A stretch of 64,000 bases of DNA from Heligmosomoides polygyrus polygyrus. Its lineage: Eukaryota > Nematoda > Chromadorea > Rhabditida > Heligmosomidae. Within the stretch, counting starts at the first letter, position 1; each line of letters starts with the position of its first letter. Below the pieces are notes generated by a model that saw only the letters and a program-made list of their open reading frames with translations, was not told the origin of the DNA and ran no database searches. The position numbers and the translations under genes were made by a program. The stretch spans positions 8,928,001 to 8,992,000 of the forward strand of contig OX377202.1 of assembly GCA_947396885.1 (NCBI GenBank), given 5' to 3'. Positions 34,901 to 46,900 of the stretch are shown here, one piece after another.

Positions 34901-37900
34901 CTCTCCGGCAGATGAACAGCGTGGTAACCTTCCTTTCCTTACATTGGGCAACCCGTTCGGATTGAAGAACGCTGGTATATGTCGCGTAGATGAGCAGCAT
35001 TGGTAGGTGGGAACGCTTAAACCAATCAGACCGCATGAAATGGGCATGCCATTCAGAGGGGGCATATACAGTTCGTCGGCTCCCTAATCGGCTGGCATGT
35101 GTTCGGCCCGCACTCTGTTTGGATACAATTGGCTGGCGCGCTCCTAAATACCCAAGCTGCTCACCTACGCGACATGTACCGACAGCCCTGAGTATGAACA
35201 ACTAACAATAACAACAATCGACACAGCAACCAAACAAAGCCAGGTTGCCCTCGCAACTTGTACATGCGGGCCACAACATATAGTATAAGGCTCGCCATCT
35301 TCTTCCTACTGAACTGCACAGTAGCGCCGCACGATTTATCACATACAAATACCACCAAGACGCAATATCCGAAATACCAGACATAATATAGTAGATGCCG
35401 TGGGGTGAATGCATGAGACGATAATAGGACAGCTCCATCTGATGTTAGGCTGTATTGGCTACCGAAGGCTCAGGCGAGCTCCTATCGGGCTCACCGCCTT
35501 TCTGTAGTGCAGGCGGTGGCAAGGGAGCGGAGATGGTTTGGAGAGCGGCGCCCCGGAGCCGCGCCTGCACAGCCGCTTGAGACGACGACGAAGTAAGAAC
35601 CGAGCCCGGCGAGGGGCCGAGCGTTGCCGCCCGCGCGGACCGATAGTGTGCGCGGGCAAGCTGGACCTAATCAACCCCTCAATGGGTCCCGCGCGGATAC
35701 GGCAGCCCGCAGGAGATTGAAATTAGGCCAATGTTGTACTCCCGCGGGAGCATCATCGGACGGCAGCCGTCCCGCGGGCGGGAAGTATAAGTCTCGTCGT
35801 CTGTCGGACTGCTGTCGTCTCGCAGAATCCAGCGCCAAAAACGCGCTCCAATGCGATGCTAGCCGCCCCGGGACGACGACGACCGTCCGCGGACGTCCCG
35901 AGGATGCTCCCGCGGGAGTATAACATAGGCCTTAGGGAACGAGCTATCGCAGCTATTCGCGACAGCTCGTTCCCTAAGGCCACTAACTCTACCACTGCGA
36001 CATTCATGCGCCTCGCACCTGCGTGGTAGGCTCGTTGTTAGCCTTGGGAAGCTTTCAGTGCCCCTTCCTCGTTTGCTTCAGGAGTTCGGCAAAACACATG
36101 TATTCTTACTATTTCGAGGATGGAGATTCTTCCAACAGCATTCGTTCTTGCCGGTCGGCTTACCATTGAGACAGTTCTCAAGTTAGTCACATTAGCAAAT
36201 CACTGTGGTTTCAGCCGGAGGTGGCGGCGGTAAGAAGAAGGGAAAGTCTGGATCGTTCATGACGGTCTCCATGATGTACCGCGAGTCGCTGAACAAGCTC
36301 CTGACTATGCTTCACAAGACTCACCCCCACTTCATCCGCTGTATCATTCCCAACGAGAAGAAGGCGTCCGGTGTCATTGACGCCGCTCTCGTGCTCAACC
36401 AGCTCACCTGTAACGGTGTGCTCGAGGGTATTCGTATTTGCCGAAAGGGTTTCCCGAACAGAACTCAGCATCCGGACTTCGTCCAACGCTATGCTATCCT
36501 GGCCGCCAAGGAGGCCAAGTCCAGCAAAGACCCGAAGGCGTGTGCCGAAGCGATCATGCAGGCTCTGGTGAAGGAGAAGAAGCTGAACGATGAGCAGTTC
36601 CGCATCGGTCACACCAAGGTGTTCTTCAAGGCCGGAGTTGTGGCTCATATTGAAGACCTTCGTGACGAGAAACTCAACCAGATCATCACTGGGTTCCAGT
36701 GCTGCATTCGATACTACAACGCCACCGCTGAGTACGTGGCTCGCAAGAGACAACTGCATGCGTACGTGATCCTGCAGCGCAACATCAGATCGTGGTGCGT
36801 GCTGCGAACATGGAACTGGTTCCTGCTCTTCGGAAAAATTCGACCTCAGCTCAAGTGCGGAAAGATGGCCGAAGAAATGGCGAAGATGGCGGAGGAACAG
36901 AAGATCCTCGAAGCTGCGTCGGCCAAGGCTGAAGCAGAACGCAAGGCGAAGGAGGAGACGTATAACAAATTGAATGCCGACAGAAATAGACTTCTGGAGC
37001 AGCTGGAGATGACAAAGGGAGGCTCCGCCTCTATTGAGGAGAAGCTGACAAAACTGAACGCCGCGAAGCAGGAGCTCGAAAAGGGCATGAACGACGTTGC
37101 CGATAAGCTGTCAGAGCAAGAGGACAGAAATTCGGAGTTGGAAAGACAGAAGCGTAAGGCCCAGCAGGAAGTGGAGAACATGAAGAGAAGCATCGAAGCC
37201 GTGGACGGGAACCTGCTCAAATCCATTGAGGAGAAGGAAGCGAAGGAGAACCAGATCCGTTCTCTGCAGGACGAGATCAACGCTCAAGATGAGTCCATTG
37301 GCAGACTGAATAAGGAGAAGAAACACCAAGAGGAGGTCAACCGCCAGCTGGTAGATGACCTGCAGGCCGAAGAGGCCAAGCAGGCTCAGGCAGCTCGTCT
37401 CAGACAAAAGCTCGAGCAGACGTTGGACGAAATGGAGGAGTCTATCGAGCGAGAGAGAAGAATTCGTATTGAAACGGAGAAGGCCAAGCGGAAGATCGAG
37501 AGCGAGCTCAAGGCAGCGACGGAAACCATCGACGAGATGAGCAAGATCAAGCACGAGGCCGACGCTTCACTGAAGAAGAAGGAGGCCGACCTCCATGCCC
37601 TTGGCGTCAGGATCGAAGACGAGCAGGCAATGATCAATCGCCTCACCAGACTGTCGAAGGAGAACGCAGCTCGCATCATTGAGATCGAAGATGAGCTGGA
37701 GCACGAGCGCCAGTCGAGGGCGAAGGCCGACCGAGCTCGTTCTGAACTGCAGCGCGAGTTGGACGACCTCAGCGAACGACTGGATGATCAGAACAACCAG
37801 ATGCAGGCACAGCAGGAGCTGAACAAGAAGAAGGACGCCGAGATTCTGAAGTCTCGTCGCGACCTTGATGAGCTCAATATGGCCCATGAAGATCAGCTGG

Positions 37901-40900
37901 GATCGCTTCGAAAGCGGAACAACGATCAGGTCGCTCAGCTCACCAATCAGCTCGATGGCCTGCAGAAGGCGAAGGGCAAGATCGACAAAGAGAGGGCTGT
38001 GCTTCAGAAAGAGCTCGACGACATCAACGTGCAAGTTGACCAAGAAGCCAAGGCTCGTGTCGAGCAGGAGCGACTCGCTAAGCAGTACGAGATCCAGGTC
38101 GCGGAACTGCAGCAGAAGGTGGATGAGCAGTCGAAACAAGTCGCTGAGTACACGACGTCCAAGGGACGACTTCTCAACGACAACGGTGACCTGCTTCGCC
38201 AAGTTGAGGAGCTCGAAGTTCATCTCAACACCGTCAATCGTGCCAAAGCCGGCTTCTCCAGCCAGCTCACCGAGGCCAAGAAGGCAGCCGAAGACGAGAC
38301 TCGCGAGCGTCACGACCTCAATGCCACCTGCAAGAACCTCGAGCACGAACTCGAGCAGTGTCATGAGATGCTGGAGGAGGAGATAAACTCGAAGGACGAT
38401 GTTCAGCGTCAGCTAAGCCGCATCAACTCGGAGATCTCTCAGTGGAAGGCGCGTTACGAAGGCGAAGGACTGGTTGGAGCCGACGAGCTGGAGGACCTCA
38501 AGAGGAAGCAGATGGCTCGAATTATGGACCTACAGGAAGCCCTTTCTTCGGCGCAAAACAAGGTTATCTCACTGGAGAAGGCGAAGGGAAGGCTTCTGCA
38601 GGACACCGAAGATGCTCGCTCAGACGTTGACCGCCATCTGACGGTCATTGCGTCACTGGAGAAGAAGCAGAAGGCCTTTGACAAGATCGTCGAGGACTGG
38701 AAGCGCAAGGTGGACGATATTCAGAAGGAGATCGACGCCACCAACCGCGACTCGAGGAACACAAGCACGGAGGTGTTCAAGCTGCGCTCCGCCATGGACA
38801 ATCTCACCGAGTACATCGAGACGCTGCGTCGTGAGAACAAGAACTACGCGCAGGAGATCCGCGACATCAACGAGCAGATCTCGCAGGGAGGCAGGACGTT
38901 CAACGACTTGCAGAAGGCAGTGAAGCGAATCGAGCAGGAGAAAGAAGAGCTGCAGCATGCCCTCGACGAAGCCGAAGCCGCCTTGGAGGCCGAGGAAAGC
39001 AAGGTGAGTCACGAACAGAGTCCCTGAAGGCACTTAACCCGTTTCAACGTCATCGTTTCAGGTTCTTCGGTCACAGATTGAAGTGCAGCAGATTCGATCC
39101 GAAGTTGAAAAGCGAATTCAGGAGAAAGAGGAAGAGTTCGAGAACACCCGCAAGAATCATCAGCGAGCCCTCGAATCCATCCAGGTGCTGCTGCAAAGGT
39201 GTAGTCGTGAGAGTAACTCGGGATCTAAATAGAATTCGCTTCAAGGCCTCACTGGAAACCGAAGCGAAGAGCAAGGCTGAACTGCTCCGTGCCAAGAAGA
39301 AGTTGGAGAGCGACATCAACCAGCTCGAGATCGCTCTCGATCACGCCAACAAGGCCAACGTCGACGCTCAGAAGACTCTCAAGCGTCTCTTCGACCAGGT
39401 CGGCTTTCGCCTACGAAGGCCTTGGTGTAGTAATTGTTTCTACCTACTTATTTAGGCCATATACTTGAAGTTTAGTACTGTGCGGACAATCTCGCTAAAT
39501 CATTAAATTTCTCCAGAAATAGAATATGAATACATTGTTTGAAATTTTCTCAATGTTGTTTTTTCTCTTTCGCTGTAAACCCCTGGCGGCAATTTTAGAA
39601 GAACTTCCTACCAAAACGGCAGAGCGTACTTGATACGTTAGTAACCATCAGAAGAAAATATGGCATTTTCACGTAGAATTAGGCATCCTTCTAAACATGT
39701 TTAGCTAACTAAATTATGTTAAAAATCTTCCAAAACAAACTCAGCTCTTTCCATATTGAACTAGAGACTCTCCAAAAAAGGTCGGATAAACTTTTATTCG
39801 AAGAAAATTTTAGTCTGACTTTCTTTGAATTTTTGATTCACCTACGCAATAAACACATATTGTTTGAAATTTTATAAAATTCTCATTTTTTGAGGGAGAA
39901 TAGTCGCTTAGAGCTTGTTTTAAAGAGCAGGAAGGCGGCCATTTTTTTAGTGCTAAAAGAAGAGATTGGTTCATGTCCTCGTCCAAAACGTCGCAATTTT
40001 TATTCGATTGATAGCAAAATGCCTGTTTGCATAGGGTGTTACACCTGTAAACGATACAAAAACAATTGTTAGAAACACTGATATGCTCACATTGATACTT
40101 CATGTAAGCTGCATATACACTATCAATCAATTAAAAATCTCAACGAGCTTTTTGAGTACACGGCGTGACCTGATCTTTTAGTACGCTGTATGCTTGCTTC
40201 TTTGTTGTGCTTTAAACGCAAATTTTAATTATTATTCTTTCTCAAAAACTAACAATTTTATAGAATTATTATCATTATTGTGGCAGTTGAACTAAAAAAT
40301 TTCAAATAAAGTTAAACCAAAATTTCCTTGAAAAATAAGTTTTTCTAAATTGCAAGCGAATCTCTCTGAAGTAAAACGCGTGGCGCGGCCCACTATAGGA
40401 TTTATTAATGCCGACCTTTAGCTTTTAAGTACACTAGATTCGCAATCGCGAATTTCAAGAGATTTAGGAGCACAGATCCTAGACGAAGTCTTAGCGATAA
40501 GTAAGGATTGAAATCAATGCCTTTGAGGAATACGCCACTCATGCCACCAACATACGGGATTGTTGTGGATGCGCTGACTTATATCCTTTACTAAAAACGG
40601 TCGCAAATTTCCGTATTCTCTAGTCTTTTCATTTTTTTTTCTAAAAAGGTGAATAGCAAATGGAGAGGCTCAGGCATCATGTACCTTTCCCCGTAGGATA
40701 GGTGTGCACATACGTTGCAGGAACTCCATCTCAGCTTGCTCGAGAGCCTTACTCGTCAGCTGCTAGGTAGCGCCTTCGGATGATGCACCGACTGTAACGC
40801 CCACTTCGGAATGAAGTACATGGTCGGGCCTCACCAATACTAACGAAGGTCCTTCCATTCCCCCTGGGTCGGTTGGAAGGACCTGCGAAGGATAAAACAT

Positions 40901-43900
40901 CGACTTATCCATGGCCACTGCAAGTCTTTGTATTAGGGTGTGCAGAAAGTTTTGCAAGAACTAAGTGATTTTATGCAACAAGTAATAATAACAATAGAAA
41001 CGATGGGTCATTAATCGCAGTAGTCGCCGTCTGTAGCCACGACCTTCCTCCAACGATCAGGTAGAGCAGCGATCGTGTGTCTCCAGAACGAAGAGGAACG
41101 TGAAGCGCGCTTGAGGTCGTTACGATCGTTGAAGCTCTCGTCTGCACAGAAAGCATGGAGGATACTGAAGGCGTGATAATCACAGGGGTAAGATCTGGAG
41201 AGTACGGCGGGTGTGGTAGCCATATGATACCCAGCCTGCGCAGCTCGTCCTGTGTTGCCTTCGCATAGGGGGAATCTCGCGTTGTCCTTGATCATGGTAA
41301 GGGTCCTAGGAATGGTTCCAGGACGCTTAGCCCGGTATCCTCCTCTAGCGAGGATTCCTCGAACAGTCGAAAAAGAAGTACTTGTAGCCTTGCTCATTTA
41401 CCTTAAACTCTGTGCTAGATTGCTCTGCACGCAGGCCAGAACAGCACTGGTTTTTGAAGAGTGCGGACGTCCACAGCGAGAGGATTCCTCCAAGGAAAAG
41501 TTGCCATCATCGAATCGCTTCTACCATCTGTAGCAGGTAGCATGGGAGGGAGCATGGCTGCCCATCGACGACACCAAGTTGAAGTTGAGCTGCAGAGCGG
41601 CCAGAACGATAGTCATAAAGCAATAGACGGTGGTACTCGTGAAGATCCGACATGGTTTGTACAAGGGCATTCAGCGATAACGACGGTTTCAAAAAATTAA
41701 TGGCTGTAGCTTATACAGGGTGCGCATTAATTATGGGCCTCAAACAATTGGAGTGCCTTAGTAACACAATTTATTCAAAACGGGGAAAAACACTTTGCAC
41801 TCTTTAATAAGGACCTCAGCAACCAAAAATTACAGCCTTCATTCGAAGTTCCCTCCTCTTGCGCGTATGCAGCTTCTCAGACGAGTCACGAAGGCGTCGC
41901 AGGTGGCACGCAGATAGTCCTCAAGATAGTCCGCAGACACTCCATGCATTCGTAAGCGCAGCTTTGAGTAAACCCAAGTTGTAGTATCTTGTAGCTGAGA
42001 TCTTGCGCTCTAAAACTGACCAGACCAAATAGTCAAGTGGGTTAAGATCTGATGAATTTGATGGCCATTTTTCGTGGGCGATGAGATGAGATCTGCGAGA
42101 GGCGATGAGCTCTGCAAACACCACTGCTGGAAACAACTCAACTTTTATGCAGGAGTTGAGTCTTGCTCAAAGCACGATGGCTTTTCCCCGAAGTGAGAAA
42201 TGGACCGATTTCGATGTATTTACTTATTGATCTTCACTCCAGCGTCGACGAACACCAATGGTATCTGCCCATTTGAGGTTATCGCACTCCAAACCATAAC
42301 AGAGCTTGGATATGCAGCTTTTCCGATGACTTTTGCTCTAAAGATGTCCTGATTCTTATCTGCTGCGAAGATCCGATCGTTTGTGGACTCACAATGGGTT
42401 CTGTTGTGAAAAATTTCCCGTGACTGAAAACGATGCCCAGGTGCGTGTCATCTGCGAAGCGCTCCAGAAGTCTCCTGTATCTCTTCAGTCGCACGTTCTT
42501 CATTTGGGCCGATAGGAAATGTGCCGCCTGTCGTCCTAGCTTCAGCGCTATCTCTGTGAGAAACATTGTCCGAGCGAAGTCCTAGATGGAAGATGAGCAA
42601 TTTTCTTCCACTCATGACGCACTTAGTGCAGACCGATGATGCTTCGGATGAGCTTTAACCATAGTAGAAAATGCAAGGAACCTACAAAAAACTTTCCTGG
42701 TAGCAAAATATAAACAAAACACAAAATAATAGCCCTTAAATTTCCAGAAAAAACGTCGCTCGCGGCTCAACTCTGCAAATTTTCATCGAGACCCATAATT
42801 AATGCGCACCCTGTATATACTGACTTTCCGGCTTAATGTATAGTCTTTAAACCGTGACTCAGTTTGACACGTTAGCGCGCTACCTTCGTTCAGATGAAGA
42901 CACTCAAATTCTTGCAAAACTTTCTGCACACTCTAATATAAGCCAAATGAGTATAAAGGAAGGGTCGTTGATGGCCAATCCCTTTGTGGGATGCAGCACT
43001 CTGCTTCCGTGGGATATCGTGAATACAATTTGAACGTCTATATGATCCATACAATGACTTGCGGTAGCTATCCGATAGAGAAGTCAGTGTTTTTCCTCCC
43101 AACCGAGTCTGGTACTAATTCACTGACCTCGGACGGATGGAATGCTTAGTTGGCGTGGGCGTGAGATCCGAGCCAACAACCCAGGATCAGGTGCACGCGA
43201 CAATGAGCATCTCCTTGGACTGCGTCCTGATTTGTCCTTTATTGGCAGCAGTTTTCGTTCCTTTAAGGCCTGGATTGGATGCGTTTAAGTAGGCCGTGTC
43301 CCTGGGTTTCGGTTTTGTGTATTAATATTAATAGTTTTTTTTTACGACCATTTAAGATGGACGCGAGATACAGCAACAAACGTGGTATCGCCACCCAATT
43401 GAATAATTTTTATTTAATTAAATTTTGATAATTCAATTCTGTTATTCAGTGAATTATTTTAAAGTTTTTTCTTAAAGACAAATGTATACAAGCACATAGC
43501 TGAGTACATGCCACCGCTTTTGACTTTTGCAGCAGCCTTAAATGCTAGGCTGTAAGATCAGCACAGTCTTGTCTGATGGTGTTATTCGTACAGCTTTTTC
43601 TTAACGTTTTTGTCGTAAAGTTGATTGAGAATTTGATTTGAATTTGAAAATTTTTATTGAAAATTCAAATTTCTCTTATTGAGCGTGTCCTCATAAACAC
43701 TGGTTTAAGGTGAAAGAGTTGCAAGGACAAGTTGACGACGAGCAGCGATGTCGCGAGGAAATTCGTGAGAACTACTTGGCGGCCGAGAAGAGGCTCGCCA
43801 TTGCCCTAGCCGAATCCGAAGACCTCGTCCAGAGAATCGATGCAGCTGAGAAGGTAAGGCGATCAGAGCAGGACTTCTTGTGTTGACTTTCCTCACGCGA

Positions 43901-46900
43901 GATGGTTATACACTCCAAAAAAAACTCTGTGGTTGTAGTCCAAGCACCAGCTCGAGATCGACCAAGCTGATCTGAAGTCACAGAACACCGAAATGATCGC
44001 CAACAATGCAGCCCTTTCCGCCATGAAACGCAAGGTTGAGAACGAAGTCCAGATCGCCAGGGTGAGTATTTCAGCAGCTCTTTCTGCTACTTAGAAGAGG
44101 TTCGTAAACTTAAACAAATCAACTTTTCCTTTCAGAACGAGCTGGATGAGTGCCTAAATGAGCTGAAGGCTTCCGAAGAACGAGGACGAAAGGTACTCAA
44201 TAGCCGTTTGACAGAATAAACCAAGACTTTGAACCGTCAATGCCGATCAGGGATGGGCGGAAATTTTGAAGTTTTTCCCAGAAAACAGAAAACAGAAAAT
44301 CGCCTTCGTCAGAAAACAGAAATCAGAAAACAGAAAAGCCAAAAACGCCAGAAAATCAGAAAACAGAAAACAGAAATCAGAAAATTTCGAAATTATCACA
44401 CGACCTAACTATTTTGCCTAAAGATCCATATTTCCAGTAGCAAATACTTTTGTATGACCAGGAATGTAGTCGAAGATCAGCGTTTTAATTTGCAGACGTT
44501 TATAAAAATTTCCATTAAACTCCAGTGCACTGCAATCAGCATGTTGTAAATCTTGACCGATAGATCCTAGGAATCTCGACACTTGAAGTATACAACATTA
44601 CTCATCAGCTCCTTTTCACCGCTAACGCCTCAATTAGGTAATGGTCCCACTAGTACGAAACTGGCCTTTTAGTGTACCGAACACGATGAAGGCTCAGTGA
44701 TCACTGTTTGCATGTTTTAGCTCAATTGCTTGAGTTTGTAGACACACTCTCGCAACATACTCTAAAGCTGTTCAGAGATTCGTTGAGTATTACAGGCTCC
44801 ACCAGAATCTGTATTCCTAGTTCGTTTCGTTCTTCGGGAATACATTTCCTTAAGCGTCATAATTTACGCGTAGCTGAAAGTTTTCAGGCCAACTTACCGA
44901 TGCTCTTTAGAACACCAAGTTACTACTTAGCCTGTTGTGTAGTGACTTGATATTTCACAGAACAACACGCGATTGTGACTGAAGGGCTGTCAGCATAACA
45001 GATCTTGGGTGAAGGTGCTTCTTGAATGCGTAGTCACCATATAATGAAGACCTTATTATTATTATTTCTCCTCAAATCTACATATCATATAACATCTCAG
45101 TGGAAGGCCAGCAGAACCACCCTGCTCTACAGGAGTGCACGAATTAGCAACAATCGCCCGATCTGCCTGATGTACGTAGTCTATACGCTGTTCGCTCGAG
45201 TCATCCTGAACACGATCTCTGGGCGAAGGACAGCCATGCAAACAAGCAGGATTTCGGAGAGGATTCAGCACGATCGACCACGTACACACCATTACGAAGC
45301 TCATCGAAGTGTCGCGAGAGTTCAAGCTGCTGCTGTGCCTAACGTTCATCGACCTGAAGAAGGCATTTGACTCTGCTTACGTTCATCGACCTGAAGAAGG
45401 AGTTCGACCCTGTCGAAACGGAAGCAGTCGTCTAAGCACTGCTCGCTCAGGACGTTCCTACTCTGTACATCAGAGTCCTTCGAGAGCTGTACAGTGGATT
45501 CACGACCAAGATCTAACCATTCTACAACGACGTCGTCATCGATGTGAAGAGAGGAGTCGGCAGTGGAATACCATATCTTCGAAGCTCTTCAGCTTGAAAA
45601 CGCCATGCGCGAACTAGAATGGGAAGACATGGAGTGAAGGTCAACGGCCGGTAACTGACCATCTTCGGTTTGCCGATGGCATCGTGCTCATAACACCGAG
45701 CGCTAGCCAGGCGGAGCAGATGCTTCTTGGCTTCTCCAGATACGTGTATCTGGGTCGCGAAGTCAACATGGCCAACGGCATAGCGCCAGAAATGAGCAAG
45801 AGGAAATGAGCGGCTTACGGAGTTTTTAAGAGCGTCAAAAGAGTCGTAGAGAAGACGTAGAACGTCCGGCTCGTACGCACCTTTTCGACTTCACTATTCT
45901 TCCTGCCCTAACATAGCCTCAGAGACCTGGGCTATACGAAAGCAGGATGAACACGCGATCAGAGTCGCGCAGCGTGGAATCGAGAAGACGATCCAATGGG
46001 CCAAGTCGTCGAAAATTAGGTGGACCACGTAATGCGCTTCGCAGACACCGACTGGACGTCACCGACTGGATTCCGCGGGACGTCAAGAGAACACTAGGAA
46101 CTGCCCACCACGGCGTTGGTCGGGCTTCTTCGTCAAAGCCCTGAGAAAACAATATGAAGCTCTTCGTGTCCCTCGAGCGAAAAGGATCCATTGGAGCACC
46201 CTGGCACGCGGCACGGACGTATGGAGACGCTGATGGTGCCCGCTTGAACATCAATGGACGACAGATGATATACGTGATAAATGACAAATTTCCTGCATCA
46301 CAACACTATCACCAGATCGGCGAAATCAAAGGTAACTACAAAAACTTTTCTGCCTCCTACTAATTTGTGACAGCAAAAGCTGAGCAATCTTCAGAGTTAG
46401 AAAAGCAGCTTCGACAAAGGCTCTGCAGGAAGCGATATTGGGGATGACCGGCCAACAATGTTCAATTTTTAAACCGGGGGTGGAGAATAACCCTACCCAC
46501 AGTAACTCTAGGACAAGTGGTTAGTTAATACATAATTTATTACCCCTCAAAATACTAGTTTTATAGTTGCCAAATTATGAAAGTCGAAAAATGTCCTATG
46601 AAGAAACTCCTTGCCAGCAGCACTTACGCAATCAATCAAGCAAACATGTGGGATAGTTCATGAGTATATGGCACAATAGCTACATGAGCACATCCAAAAA
46701 CGCCACATGCTTGCCATTCAAGATACTCTAGGAACACTATTTTGGAATGAAGCTCACTATTCTATGATACTTCTTGAATTTTTTTCATTGGATTTCTGTG
46801 ATAAATTGTTGCTCGCGACTCTATTTTCTGTTTTCTGGCCAATTTTTGGCCATTTTCCCAGAAAACAGAAAACAGAAAAAATTTGCCCAAAGTGGCCAGA

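Larger units (their letters stand above)
33309..36214. other. myosin intron 7 (2906 bp), repeat-filled
   Basis: The outermost parts are an imperfect inverted pair. 33364-33430 (CGGCAAGAACGAATGC, CATCCTCGAAATAGTA) matches the inverse of 36100-36165, so most of the intron may be one 2.8 kb insertion. Within it lie a tRNA-like repeat (33529-33602), a canonical Penelope endonuclease relic (34218-34493), a MITE (34978-35177), a GC-rich palindrome tract and element B (35726-35931). No host exon is visible. Confidence 0.7.
39399..43709. other. myosin intron 10 (4311 bp) with nested transposons
   Basis: 39399-40700 is AT-rich, and 39665-39870 resembles 49090-49310 in intron 16. An S1 fragment (40757-40930, plus) is followed by a mariner element (40933-42936) that itself contains another Tc1/mariner element (41714-42815). 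A second S1 copy follows (42950-43230, minus), then AT-rich sequence to the acceptor TTTAAG. No other coding exon is seen. Confidence 0.8.

Noticed and set aside
36211..38364. Minus-strand Leu-rich frames of up to 265 codons
   Set aside because: They are antisense shadows of the myosin rod, where heptad-repeat codons read open on the other strand.
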